NCBI GenBank assembly: GCA_900543715.1
Contig: UQSX01000020.1
Coordinates: forward strand, 1-41,403
Length of the DNA stretch: 41,403 nt
Source: an uncultured Blautia sp.
Lineage (GTDB): Bacteria; Bacillota; Clostridia; Lachnospirales; Lachnospiraceae
Direction of reading: 5' to 3'
Shown in pieces: positions 7,851 to 16,447 of this stretch (position 1 is its first letter; every line of letters begins with the position of its first letter). A model generated the notes under the pieces. It saw only the letters and a list, made by a program, of their open reading frames with translations, made no database searches and was not told the origin of the DNA. The position numbers and the translations under genes are program-made.

Positions 7851-8527
7851 CGGCCTTTCTGATCGCTGATGATCTTCCCATCCTCTATGGTTATAATGCG
7901 GTCTGCTTCCAAAGCAATCTTTTCGTCATGGGTGATCAGCAGAATGGTCTGGCCCAGGTTGCGGTTTGACAATTTCAATAGGTCAATAATTTCTTCTCCG
8001 TTTTTCCGGTCAAGGTTTCCTGTTGGTTCATCGGCAAGCAGGAGTGCCGGGCGATAGATCAAAGAACGGGCGATGGCCGCGCGCTGCTGCTGTCCGCCCG
8101 ATAATTGGCTGGGAAGAGAATCCAGCTTATCTTCAATGCCCAGCGAACGGACGATCTGGTCAAAGTATTCCTGATTGGGTTTCCGTTTGTCTAGCATGAG
8201 CGGCATAAGAATATTTTTTCGGACAGTAAGCGTTGGAATCAGATTATAAAACTGATAGACCAGCCCCACTTTTCTGCGCCTGAAAATCGCCGCCTGTGTT
8301 CGGTTCATTTTGGATATATCTGTTCCTTCTATCACCACTTTTCCCTCTGTGGGCTTATCCACACTCCCTAAAATATGGAGCAGGGTAGATTTCCCAGAGC
8401 CAGACGCTCCCACGACTGCCATAAATTCCCCTTTTGGTACAGACAGATCAATATGGTCCAGGGCCACAACCTGATTGCTTCCAGAGCCATATACCTTTCG
8501 GACATTTTCACATCTTAGTATTTCCAT
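7847..8527 (-). CDS. ABC transporter ATP-binding protein (MacB/LolD type)
   Basis: A complete 226-residue ATPase: Walker A GASGSGKST at 40-48, Q-loop VYQFYNLIPTL near 90, signature LSGGQQQR at 142-149, Walker B LLLADEPTGNLD near 162-173, and the H-loop ITHD near 198. The start chosen is the internal ATG at 8527, with AAAGGAG eight bases upstream, instead of the upstream Met at 8590, whose extra 21 residues look non-coding. It is the energy subunit for the FtsX permease encoded immediately downstream and is similar along its whole length to the truncated ATPase at the window edge. Confidence 0.93.
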   Translation of the reverse strand: MEILRCENVRKVYGSGSNQVVALDHIDLSVPKGEFMAVVGASGSGKSTLLHILGSVDKPTEGKVVIEGTDISKMNRTQAAIFRRRKVGLVYQFYNLIPTLTVRKNILMPLMLDKRKPNQEYFDQIVRSLGIEDKLDSLPSQLSGGQQQRAAIARSLIYRPALLLADEPTGNLDRKNGEEIIDLLKLSNRNLGQTILLITHDEKIALEADRIITIEDGKIISDQKGR

Positions 8528-8591
8528 GCCGCTTTCTCCTTTCTGCTGCGCAGTTTGTCTTGTGTCCAGTATAGCAAAATAAAGTGACATC

Positions 8592-9779
8592 TCAGTGACT
8601 GTATAGCCTTATTTCAAAACATGCGCCGCCATTTCGCAGATTAGAAGCAGTAATCGTCCCGTTCTGTAACTCACAGATAGAACGGGCAAGGGCCAGGCCA
8701 ATTCCGATGCCATTTCCTACTGCACGTCTGCCACGATAAAAGCGTTCAAAAAGATGCGGTAAATCCTCCATATCAAAACCAGCCCCATCGTCCCATATCC
8801 GAATTTCTGCATAAAGAGGATTGCATGAATAATCACAATGGACAGTCCCGCCAGGTTGTGAATGCTCCATACAGTTTTTCATTAAATTGATAAAGGCTTC
8901 CATTGTCCATTCCAGGTCACCGAAAAATTCAATACTGCCGTTTTCTGGAATCTCAATAGAAATATAATTTTCCCTTAATAAATCATTCAGGTTTTCCGCC
9001 GCCAGATTGAGCGCTGTATAAAGATCGACTTTTTCATGCTTTAACAGCAGTGTTCCTGCATCAATCTTAGAAAGCATAAGCAGGGATTCCTCCAGACGAT
9101 TCAGCCGCTCCAGCTGCTTTTCAATCCGATCAGCATATTCATTGGCTGTTTCCTTCTTCATAAGCTGTAAAGATAGGAATGCTGCGGTAATCGGTGTTTT
9201 TAGCTGGTGTGCGATATTAGCCAGGTTTTCGGCGAAGTTTTTCTTTGCAGAAACAGCTGCTTCTCTGGTCTGATAGAGTGTTGTAACTGTTTTGTATATC
9301 TCGTCCTGTAAGCCGGAAAAATCATCTTCCTGTGTCTGTATCAGTGTTCCTCCGTCCCCTATATTGACCCGCTCCAAATATTCGGTCAAATCAACAATAC
9401 GTTTTTGATTATGCCTGCGGAATACCCACGCCGTCAAAACAAAGGCGCCAGCAGCCACAAGAAATAGCATAACGGGAAGAATAAGCGCATGAACTGGAAT
9501 CCCTTTGCAGAATTCCTCTATACGGTATCCATACCTTCCCAAGTAATTGTTTTCCGCTATCTCTTGTTCGGACAGCCAGTGATACTCTTTCAAATCAGAC
9601 AACAACTGCGGCTCGGCTTCGGGAGAATTTTCCAGGATGATTTCGCAGAATGCGGAAATATGTTGATAGGCTATCTGTTGATATGTATGATAAAAGAATA
9701 AAGATATGAAAATCATCCCCAATAAGAGGACCAGGACCGGAAAAAGCAGTAGAATTCCTCGTTTCCTTTTTTCATTCAT
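8592..9779 (-). CDS. Sensor histidine kinase of the second exporter module
   Basis: A 395-residue kinase with transmembrane helices at about 9-30 and 97-119 enclosing a 65-residue external domain, a HAMP-like linker, the phospho-accepting His191 in ANIAHQLKTPITAA, an N box around NLMKNCMEHS, and G boxes DDGAGF and GIGIGLALA. Unlike the first kinase it has a real external sensor loop. It overlaps the response-regulator stop by four bases and precedes the ATPase gene by 64 bases, so regulator, kinase and transporter form one operon. The ligand is unknown. Confidence 0.92.
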   Translation of the reverse strand: MNEKRKRGILLLFPVLVLLLGMIFISLFFYHTYQQIAYQHISAFCEIILENSPEAEPQLLSDLKEYHWLSEQEIAENNYLGRYGYRIEEFCKGIPVHALILPVMLFLVAAGAFVLTAWVFRRHNQKRIVDLTEYLERVNIGDGGTLIQTQEDDFSGLQDEIYKTVTTLYQTREAAVSAKKNFAENLANIAHQLKTPITAAFLSLQLMKKETANEYADRIEKQLERLNRLEESLLMLSKIDAGTLLLKHEKVDLYTALNLAAENLNDLLRENYISIEIPENGSIEFFGDLEWTMEAFINLMKNCMEHSQPGGTVHCDYSCNPLYAEIRIWDDGAGFDMEDLPHLFERFYRGRRAVGNGIGIGLALARSICELQNGTITASNLRNGGACFEIRLYSH

Positions 9780-10447
9780 TTCGTATCCTCCATGCGATAA
9801 CCGAAGCTTCGGATTGTTTTCAAGCAGAGCGGATGATGCAGCTTTTCTCTCAAGCGTTTCATGGTAACCGTCAATGTATTGTCATTGACATAGTTCCCAC
9901 TGTTATCCCAAACCTGCTCCAAAAGCTGTCTCCTGGTAACGGTTCTCCCTTTGTTTTCCAGCAGCAGAAGAAGAATCTGATATTCTGACTGACTTACAGT
10001 GACTTCTTTCTGTTGATAGTAGACGGCGGCTTTTTCTTTATCCAATATCAGCTCATCACAAAACAATTTCGCTGTTTTCGTACTCTTTGCTCTCCGCAGC
10101 AGTGCCAGGATGCGCGAGTGCAGAACAGCAAGGTCAAAAGGTTTTACCACATAATCATCTGCGCCATTCTGGAACCCCCTGACAATATCGCAGGAATCTC
10201 CGCGAACAGTCAGATAAATAACGGGCAAATCGCTCCATCTGTCCCGAATCCAGCGGCACAATTCGTTTCCCTGGCCATCCGGCATATTCCAGTCCAGTAA
10301 AACGACAGCAGGCAGATGGCTTATCAGTGCTTTTCTAATATCAGCAATCGCCCCAAAAACGACCACCTTACAATTTTGCTGTTCTAAATATTCTTTCACG
10401 GATCTGCCAATGATTTCATCATCTTCTGCATAATAAATTTCAATCAT
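9776..10447 (-). CDS. OmpR-family response regulator of the second exporter module
   Basis: A 223-residue regulator: acidic pocket in YYAEDDE, phosphorylated Asp52 in VVLLDWNMPDG, switch Thr80, Lys102 in YVVKPF, then a winged-helix domain (about 125-222) with LTVTMKRLREKLHH and SFGYRME. The start at 10447 has AAGGAG six bases upstream and is preferred to the more upstream ATG at 10489, which has no ribosome site. It shares operon order with the regulator at 1594-2301 but is only a distant paralogue. Confidence 0.93.
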   Translation of the reverse strand: MIEIYYAEDDEIIGRSVKEYLEQQNCKVVVFGAIADIRKALISHLPAVVLLDWNMPDGQGNELCRWIRDRWSDLPVIYLTVRGDSCDIVRGFQNGADDYVVKPFDLAVLHSRILALLRRAKSTKTAKLFCDELILDKEKAAVYYQQKEVTVSQSEYQILLLLLENKGRTVTRRQLLEQVWDNSGNYVNDNTLTVTMKRLREKLHHPLCLKTIRSFGYRMEDTK

Positions 10448-10717
10448 GATGTTCTCCTTCTGATCGTCTGTTAGGTTTTCTCCTGCCATCTAATGGCTTT
10501 TCATATCTTTGGGGATGGGCCAAAATGTTCTTATTTTTGCCCCGGAATACGTCCCGTAGAACAGCAGTAATTTAATATCTAGCCTCTCACTTTTATGTCC
10601 ATTATATTTCGAGAGAACAAAAGAAGCAGCAAAGAAAGAATAATCCTTCATACCGCCGGACAACTGACGCATTTTTTCTATCTAAATTTAAACCATATTA
10701 TCACTACAGTGAAGGTG
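10448..10717. other. Upstream region of the second two-component operon
   Basis: A 270-base gap between the response regulator and the AAA ATPase gene, both on the minus strand. It contains a TATAAT on the minus strand (near 10599-10604) without a convincing -35, and no supported coding sequence. The short frame at 10490-10672 lacks a ribosome site. Confidence 0.4.
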
Positions 10718-11962
10718 TTACAGTTCCTTCCCATCCAGCAGAAAGTCAATGATATTATAATGGACAATGCCATTCCTGCTCAGATCTACGATGTCGCTGC
10801 TGATCACATATTTCGGATAATTATCATCGATTTTTTCCAAATTACCAAATTCTCTTGCAATACAGTCCTCTGACAATACATAGGCAACCTGTATATAAAG
10901 TTTCTTCTGTCCTTTATAACATACAAAATCAATTTCCTGGGTATCCAGTTTTCCTACCTTTACCTCATAGCCCCGACTTAACATTTCCAGGTATACTACA
11001 TTCTCCAACAGCTTACTTGTGTCGATCTGCTCGCTGGCTTTGCTCACATTGCGAAGCCCGATGTCACCAGCATAATATTTTTCTGTTGAAGCCAGGATGT
11101 TTTTGCCCTTAATATCATATCTTTCCGCTTTTGACAGAATCATACCTGCCTGCAGCTTATCAATATAGTTCAGTACCGTGTCCACTGTGGTCGATTGGCC
11201 GGCTGACAGCAAGGAACGGCTGATCGAGCGTGCAGAGAACGGATTTCCGATGTTGTCCAGCAGAAATTCCAGAAGTTTCCTCAGAAGGTTTTCATTCCGG
11301 ATCGCATATCTCGAGAGAATATCTTTCATCACGACAGAATCATAGACATCCTCCAGATATGTGCGGATGGAATGTTCATCCGGCAGCACCAGTCGCATCG
11401 GCAGGCCGCCATATTTCATATAATCCGTAAAAAGCTGTTCCTTGGTATAAGGAAGCCCATTGATCTCATAAAATTCCTGTATCTCAGACAGCACAAAAGG
11501 ATACACATGAAAAGAAACATATCTTCCTGCCATATTTGTTGCCAGTTCACCGGACAGCAACTTGCTGTTGGAGCCTGTCACATAGATATCGCAGTCGAAA
11601 TCAATCCGGAAAGAAGGGATAACCGAGTGCCACTCTTTCACATGCTGGATCTCGTCAAAAAAAAGATATACTTTGCCGTCCACCTGCTCTGCCCGCTCTG
11701 TGACATATTGATAGAAGTTATCTGCATCCTCCAGATTTTTAAAACGCCGGGACTCAAAATTGATCTCTATGATATTTTCCTTTGGCACTCCACGCTCCAA
11801 AAGAACATCACGGATCTGCGAAAGCAGGATCGTCTTTCCACTTCTTCTAAGTCCAATCAATACCTTGATCAGATCCTGATCAATAAATGGGCGTATCTTA
11901 TTCAGATACAAATTTCGTCTTATCATCTCCATACATTCCACGTCCTTCGTTAATTTTGTCAT
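10718..11962 (-). CDS. AAA-family ATPase with C-terminal DUF4143 domain
   Basis: A 414-residue protein. An N-terminal AAA domain has Walker A GLRRSGKT at 37-44, Walker B VYLFFDEIQ at about 98-106 and the sensor-like YVTGSNSKLLSGE. A middle winged-helix region contains SARSISRSLL, and the C-terminal DUF4143 part has IGLRNV and a nuclease-like stretch (LEMLSRGYEVKVGKLDTQEIDFVC). This family is common in anaerobes, often as a single gene; many members are suspected toxin/antitoxin-like or mobile-element-related proteins, but the role is unproven. The ATG at 11962 has a weak AAGG seven bases ahead; Met11 or Met13 are possible starts. It stands alone here. Confidence 0.85.
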   Translation of the reverse strand: MTKLTKDVECMEMIRRNLYLNKIRPFIDQDLIKVLIGLRRSGKTILLSQIRDVLLERGVPKENIIEINFESRRFKNLEDADNFYQYVTERAEQVDGKVYLFFDEIQHVKEWHSVIPSFRIDFDCDIYVTGSNSKLLSGELATNMAGRYVSFHVYPFVLSEIQEFYEINGLPYTKEQLFTDYMKYGGLPMRLVLPDEHSIRTYLEDVYDSVVMKDILSRYAIRNENLLRKLLEFLLDNIGNPFSARSISRSLLSAGQSTTVDTVLNYIDKLQAGMILSKAERYDIKGKNILASTEKYYAGDIGLRNVSKASEQIDTSKLLENVVYLEMLSRGYEVKVGKLDTQEIDFVCYKGQKKLYIQVAYVLSEDCIAREFGNLEKIDDNYPKYVISSDIVDLSRNGIVHYNIIDFLLDGKEL

Positions 11963-12047
11963 TATTATACCTTATACTTTTATTATAATCAACTTATTGT
12001 CCGTTTATACAAAGACATTTTTTCTTATGGTTTCTTAAATTTTCCAG
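11963..12047. other. Upstream region of the DUF4143 ATPase gene
   Basis: AT-rich sequence with several TATAAT-like words on the minus strand close to the ATPase start (for example around 11965-11995). Together with the XRE relic that follows it makes a 319-base stretch lacking an intact gene. Confidence 0.35.
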
Positions 12048-12224
12048 TCACTTTTGCAAAGAAAAAGTCCCAGCCCCTGAACACTTGAGCCGCTTACAGA
12101 TAAATGCCATCGCCGTCTGTTCTGGGGCACCATCCGAGCTGGCGGTCTCCTCTGCAAGCTGTTCCAGCGTCAGACCACGCTCCACACGCAGGTCTTTTAG
12201 GCACTCTTAAACTGCTAAAGCCAT
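12048..12224 (-). pseudogene. Broken XRE-family helix-turn-helix regulator relic
   Basis: An ATG at 12224 has AGGAG seven bases upstream. The frame reads MALAV, then a TAA at codon 6, then ECLKDLRVERGLTLEQLAEE, which is the first helix pair of an XRE-type HTH regulator of the kind often carried by integrative elements of Lachnospiraceae. After about 14 more codons the sequence no longer looks like the family (it ends KRLKCSGAG...), with a stop at 12048. The nonsense codon and the lost second half mark it as a relic. Without the stop there would be only the HTH start. Confidence 0.5.
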
Positions 12225-12281
12225 GCTATCTCTCCTGTTTATCGGCATTACAAACCCGTTACTGTTAGACTAATTGCTTTA

Positions 12282-12686
12282 TCATAACAATTCTTCTGCG
12301 AAATCTAGGATAGGCTTTCCGTGACATGACATTTCTGTTGAACCAATGATATATTTTAGATTACGATAACCTTTTTCCTTTGCGTAGATTTCCGCTTGTG
12401 TTAACAATGGTTCCAATTGCTGTTCCATTACAAATTGTCCGTTATCGTCGTAGCCTAAATTCTCAATGCTTAAGCAGGAATATCCAGCGTATTCCGCACA
12501 CAAAATCCAGCCCTTAATGTTTGAATCTTCCGTTATATACCAACCTACAAGACTTGCGAGCAATGATACATCCTGCAACTGTTGGTACGCTCCAGCATAA
12601 TCCCACCATTCGGGTTTGACTGTAGACATAAACTGTGCTACAGCATCAACATTTGAAGAATTGAGTATATTGATTTCCATTGTCAT
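12282..12686 (-). CDS. GNAT-like acetyltransferase, apparently shortened
   Basis: A 134-residue protein (132 if the second ATG at 12680 is used; that one has AGAGG seven bases upstream and is more likely). The first two thirds look like a GNAT fold: an N-terminal helix region, then IKGWILCAEYAGYSCLSIENLGYDD and a helix with QAEIYAKEKGYRNLKYIIGST. The protein stops after PILDFAEELL, where related proteins usually carry a further strand-helix-strand with the FY..GF acceptor-site segment. It may be a C-terminally truncated, decaying gene. Substrate unknown. Confidence 0.6.
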   Translation of the reverse strand: MTMEINILNSSNVDAVAQFMSTVKPEWWDYAGAYQQLQDVSLLASLVGWYITEDSNIKGWILCAEYAGYSCLSIENLGYDDNGQFVMEQQLEPLLTQAEIYAKEKGYRNLKYIIGSTEMSCHGKPILDFAEELL

Positions 12687-12792
12687 ACCTCTGTACCTTC
12701 TTGTTTGTCTTTTGTTGTCTCTATTCTTCTACCACGGTTTCGAAAAAGTCAGAAACAGTATCATTATTAAATGGCCATTTCACCTCTAATAA

Positions 12793-12820
12793 CAGACTTC
12801 TCCATTTTTAATGGAATCTG
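12793..12820. repeat. Hairpin between the two acetyltransferase genes
   Basis: CAGACTTCTCCATT pairs with AATGGAATCTG around TTT. It lies directly behind the stop of the downstream-reading 153-residue GNAT gene. It has no good T run on the minus strand, so it may stabilise or weakly terminate that transcript. Confidence 0.45.
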
Positions 12821-12821
12821 C

Positions 12822-13283
12822 TTATTGGATTAACACCATTTTCCTTATGTTCTTTCCATTTCTGCACTCTTTTTTTAGGACCGTGAAGCCACATTTTTGA
12901 TAACACTTCTGTGCTGCATCATTGGTTTCTGCTACATTTAATGTAATAGCCTCCGCCTTCATCTCCCTAAAAAGGATTTTACAGAAGGACGTCAAAGCCG
13001 CTGTTCCAATTCCTTTTCCTGCTTCATCCGGATTAAGCAGAAATCTTCCAATGTGAATCCTGTTCCCGTCTTGAGCCAGCACCTGAATCATTCCGATAAA
13101 TTCTCTGCCCCGCAGAATAGAATAAATAGAGTCTCTCTCTTCTGATACCTGTGTCTCTGATAAATGAAAACTCCATTTATCTCCTGCATACTGACATAAA
13201 AATTCTGAATTTCTTGCATTTGTCCATCTAACTATTTTTTTTATATCTGCCTGTCTGATTCCCTTTTCTATGTGTATATTCAT
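12822..13283 (-). CDS. GNAT-family N-acetyltransferase
   Basis: A 153-residue protein with the complete GNAT outline: FIGMIQVLAQDGNRIHIGRFLLNP (strands 2-4), the acetyl-CoA pyrophosphate loop EAGKGIGTAAL at about 87-97, and the ETNDAAQKCYQKCGF segment near 121-135 that forms strand 5 to 6. Family members acetylate amines on small molecules, antibiotics or protein N-termini; the acceptor cannot be read from sequence. It is transcribed toward the shortened GNAT gene, with a hairpin between them. Confidence 0.85.
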   Translation of the reverse strand: MNIHIEKGIRQADIKKIVRWTNARNSEFLCQYAGDKWSFHLSETQVSEERDSIYSILRGREFIGMIQVLAQDGNRIHIGRFLLNPDEAGKGIGTAALTSFCKILFREMKAEAITLNVAETNDAAQKCYQKCGFTVLKKECRNGKNIRKMVLIQ

Positions 13284-13431
13284 CCTATTCCCTATTTAAA
13301 AATCCTCCCTTCCCAATATAGTTTCATTATACTACATGGGGAAAGAAGGCGCAAAGCAGACTGCAAAAGAGAGAACATGAGTAATTCGTACATTTTCTGT
13401 TTGCGTGAATTACTCATACTTTATTCCTGGG

Positions 13432-14064
13432 ATGCAGCTATACTGAAGTTGTATCACAAATGGGACTGCATATGCAGGGAAATCAACGATGGTTAAACTG
13501 CTTGCCAAAAAGTACAATGGAATTGCGTATGAAGAAAATTATCATGACAAGCTATTACCCGAATTGAGCAAAGAAGAATTTCCTTGCCTAACGTATACAC
13601 GAGATTTAACTGATTGGCACGATTTTATTAGAAGAACACCAGAAGCATATGAAGCATGGATTGATGGAGTATCTAAAGAGTGCGAAACCCTGGAGCTGAA
13701 AATATTATCTGATATGAGCCAAGAAAAGAAGCCGATTTTTGTAGATACCAATATTTCTCTTGAAACCCTGAGAACTATTGTCGACCATCATCATGTATTG
13801 ATTATGTTGGCCGATCCTCAAATATCGGTGCGGCGTTTTTTTGAAAGACCGGATCGGGAGAAACAATTTCTCTATCGACTAATCATGGAAGAACCTGACC
13901 CGGAACAGGCATTGGAGAACTATCGACAGGGCTTAATGCGGATAAATTCTCAAGAACGATATGACCGTTTTTTATATTCTGGATTCCATGTAATTTGCAG
14001 AGATGAGAGCAGAAGCATTGAGCAAACACTTGCTTTGGTAGAAAAGGCATTCGGTTTGAGATGA
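13432..14064 (+). pseudogene. P-loop kinase-like protein with a stop codon before its Walker A motif
   Basis: From the ATG at 13489 the frame codes 191 residues (MVKLLAKKYNGIAYEENYH...), with FVDTNISLETL and a C-terminal RINSQERYDRFLYSGFHVIC segment as in AAA/nucleoside-kinase-like proteins. The codons just upstream in the same frame read NGTAYAGKST, a clear Walker A, so the true N-terminus lies further left. An ATG at 13432 is in frame, but MQLY is followed by TGA at 13444, and no ATG, GTG or TTG lies between that TGA and the P-loop. The gene is thus disabled by one nonsense codon, or begins at an unusual codon, or there is a sequencing error. Translation from 13489 alone would give a protein without a nucleotide-binding loop. 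Confidence 0.6.
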
Positions 14065-14067
14065 CAA

Positions 14068-14102
14068 ACAATAGACAGCATGCCCTGCGAACTGTCTATT
14101 GT
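14068..14102. terminator. Perfect 11-bp inverted repeat after the P-loop gene
   Basis: ACAATAGACAG (14068-14078) and CTGTCTATTGT (14092-14102) are exact reverse complements with a 13-base loop, four bases past the stop codon. There is no T run. The right arm's AACTGTCTATT recurs at 14153-14163, making nested repeats with the next hairpin. Confidence 0.5.
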
Positions 14103-14110
14103 CATGAATA

Positions 14111-14153
14111 AAAGGACGGCTGATGCACTATTAATAGTGTTCAACCGTCTTTA
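14111..14153. terminator. Hairpin terminator between convergent genes
   Basis: GACGG-TGA-CACTAT pairs with ATAGTG-CA-CCGTC around a two-base TA loop, with AAA to the left and TTT to the right. It lies between the P-loop gene and the oppositely oriented methyltransferase gene and can serve both. Confidence 0.6.
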
Positions 14154-14227
14154 ACTGTCTATTATTAAATTTCATTCTCTGGGTGGCAAATACACTGAAC
14201 TCAGCCATAAAAATGCTGCAGCCCCGC

Positions 14228-15418
14228 CTATTTCCGGGCCAGAGACACCACAGTCTCTATTCCCTCCGTATGCGGAAACATATCCACTCCCTGTATCAGC
14301 TTCACCTGCCACCCGTCTTTTGTCAGCAGCTCTAAGTCTCTTTTCTGGGTTTCCGGATTGCATGATACATATACGATCTTCTCCGGTCTCATGGAGGACA
14401 CTGCCCGTAAAAACTCCGGCGTACTTCCGGCCCGGGGCGGGTCCATAAATACCACGTCTGCCCGCTCCCCTTTTGCAGCCATTTTCCGGATAAAGTCTGT
14501 GGCATCTGCGCAGAGAAACTGGGCGTTCTGGATTCCGTTTTCCCTGGCGTTTTCCCAGGCGCATCTTACAGCGCTTTTATTTAATTCCACTCCTATAACC
14601 TTTTTTGCTCTGGAAGCTGCGGAAAGACCGATGGTCCCCACTCCGCAATAGGCGTCCAGCACAGTCTGGCTTTTGTCCAGCCCTGCCGCTTCCACAGCAG
14701 TTCTGTAAAGAATCTCTGTCTGTACCGGATTGATCTGGTAAAAACTGGAGCCTGAAATTCTGAACCGGATACCGCAGAGTGTATCCTGGATATATCCTTT
14801 TCCATATAGGATTCTCTCTTTATAGCCCAGCACAGCACTGGTAGAACGCTCATTAATATTCTGTACAAGAGTAGTGATCCTTGGACAGAGCTGGCGGACC
14901 CTTTTTGCGAAAGCTTTGGCGCCCGGCAGCACTGAAGAAGAGGTGACCAGCACAGCCAGGACCTGGTCCTCTGTAAGGCTGTGGCGGACCAGGATATGAC
15001 GGACCAGCCCTGTTTTCCTGTCCTCATCATAGACCGGATACTTAAATTCCCGCACTGCCTTCCTCACGGCTCTGACAGCTTCGTCCAGTGCCGGATGATG
15101 CAGCAGGCAGTTTTCTACAGGAATTACATGGTGGGTTCCCTGGACATAGATTCCGCTTTTTACCTGTCTGCCCTGGGCATAGGTAAAGGTAGAAATTGCT
15201 TTATTCCGATAATGCCAGGGATTTTCCATTCCAATAATGGGCTGTGGTTTTCCGAAATTCCCCAGAAGTTTTTTTATCTTTTTCTGCTTTTTTCGAAGCT
15301 GCTCTTCGTAAGGAAGAGCAAGCATGGGACAGCCCCCACATCCCTGCTTCAAAAGAGGGCAGGAAAGCTGTTCCTTTTCCTTATATGCTTTTTCTGTGTG
15401 CTTTTCTTTAATTTCCAA
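14228..15418 (-). CDS. rlmD: 23S rRNA (uracil-C5)-methyltransferase, RlmCD/RumA type
   Basis: A 396-residue class I methyltransferase that adds a methyl group to uracil C5 in 23S rRNA. The N-terminus has the iron-sulfur cysteines in CPLLKQGCGGCPML (about 20-30). The SAM site is DAYCGVGTIGLSA, followed by DPPRAGSTPEF and the catalytic Cys353 in VYVSCNPETQKRDL. There is no N-terminal TRAM domain, unlike many RumA proteins. The start is a TTG at 15418 with GAGGG six bases upstream; it overlaps the previous gene by 11 bases, pointing to translational coupling. Whether it modifies U747, U1939 or both (as RlmCD does in Gram-positives) is not readable. The gene symbol is provisional. Confidence 0.88.
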   Translation of the reverse strand: MEIKEKHTEKAYKEKEQLSCPLLKQGCGGCPMLALPYEEQLRKKQKKIKKLLGNFGKPQPIIGMENPWHYRNKAISTFTYAQGRQVKSGIYVQGTHHVIPVENCLLHHPALDEAVRAVRKAVREFKYPVYDEDRKTGLVRHILVRHSLTEDQVLAVLVTSSSVLPGAKAFAKRVRQLCPRITTLVQNINERSTSAVLGYKERILYGKGYIQDTLCGIRFRISGSSFYQINPVQTEILYRTAVEAAGLDKSQTVLDAYCGVGTIGLSAASRAKKVIGVELNKSAVRCAWENARENGIQNAQFLCADATDFIRKMAAKGERADVVFMDPPRAGSTPEFLRAVSSMRPEKIVYVSCNPETQKRDLELLTKDGWQVKLIQGVDMFPHTEGIETVVSLARK

Positions 15419-16352
15419 GTCTTTCCCTCAGCTTTTCTCCGATTTCTTCATATACCGGCACATCTACCTGGTACTGTTTGCCCAGCCGCACTACCTGATA
15501 GATCAGACCGTCAACTTCTGACTGTTTGCCTGCGGCAATGTCTCTCTGCATAGAAGAGCTTGCCGTAGGGGCCAGGTCATCCATAATCTGCTGATTAATC
15601 TCCACAATGTTTTCCGGCAGCTCCACGGCCATAGCAGATGCGATTTTCTTAATTTCCTTTATAAGCTCTATAAAGGTTTCCCTCTTCTCTCCGCCTTCCT
15701 GCATTACAGCTGCCGGAGCCTCATAGCATGCTCCCACAGCAGCCATAGGTGAAACAAAAGAGAATTTCTGAAGGGCATCTCTTTCTATATTAGAAGACAG
15801 TACAGGAAGGATTTCTGCAGCTTTCAGATCTGCCTCAACTTTTTTCAGCACAGGCATGACTTTTTCTTCTATTTCCTTTGAAGTATCTTTTCTAAGACCA
15901 TAAACCACCCGGAAGATTTTTCCCGACATCAGGATTTTTCCAGGTTCTTTAATCTGGGATGCAATATAGATACATCCGTCTGTAACGGTAATATCCGGCA
16001 GCATTTCCTGAAGCTTTCCTCCAGTTCCATAGATATTCAAAATAGGGATCACGACTGTATGGGCGTCCGCTGCTTTCTTAATAAACTCTGCCGCCTCTTC
16101 CAGAGAATACCCTTTTACACATACAAGGATCACATCTGCTGTTTCCTTATATTCCTCCATAGAGCAGGCCTTTACCGGAGCCACAAAAGATTCCCCTGCC
16201 AGCTCAATTTCCAATCCATGGGCTTTCATTGCCTCCATATGTCTGCCCCTGGCGATGAGGGTTACATCTTTTCCTGCTCTCGCAAGATAGCCTCCGATAG
16301 GTCCTCCGGTTCCCCCGGCTCCTATGACCACATACTTTAATTTTTTCTCCAT
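15408..16352 (-). CDS. Ketopantoate reductase family oxidoreductase (PanE/ApbA-like)
   Basis: A 314-residue NADPH-dependent reductase with the N-terminal dinucleotide motif IGAGGTGGPIGGYLA (about 10-24), a middle linker, and a C-terminal helical domain with the KFSFVSPMAAVGACYEAP segment where PanE proteins carry catalytic Lys/Asn residues. True PanE makes pantoate for coenzyme A; many paralogues in Firmicutes act on other 2-oxoacids, so I keep the name broad. The start at 16352 has GGAGGG upstream. It is transcribed divergently from the GntR gene and overlaps the rRNA methyltransferase gene. Confidence 0.82.
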   Translation of the reverse strand: MEKKLKYVVIGAGGTGGPIGGYLARAGKDVTLIARGRHMEAMKAHGLEIELAGESFVAPVKACSMEEYKETADVILVCVKGYSLEEAAEFIKKAADAHTVVIPILNIYGTGGKLQEMLPDITVTDGCIYIASQIKEPGKILMSGKIFRVVYGLRKDTSKEIEEKVMPVLKKVEADLKAAEILPVLSSNIERDALQKFSFVSPMAAVGACYEAPAAVMQEGGEKRETFIELIKEIKKIASAMAVELPENIVEINQQIMDDLAPTASSSMQRDIAAGKQSEVDGLIYQVVRLGKQYQVDVPVYEEIGEKLRERLGN

Positions 16353-16447
16353 CTTTCTTTCCCTCCTGTCAAGCGCTGAATATTCTTTCTCATTTTATCA
16401 TAATTACATCAGGTTTTCCATGACTTAAAAATTTTCCATAAAACCTA

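Noticed and set aside
8528..8590. N-terminal extension of the second module ATPase
   Set aside because: The ATG at 8527 has AAAGGAG at good spacing and matches the normal family start; the extension does not.
13272..13496. 74-codon plus-strand frame upstream of the P-loop gene
   Set aside because: It reads past the Walker A region in the wrong frame; the frame at 13432-14064 contains the motif instead.
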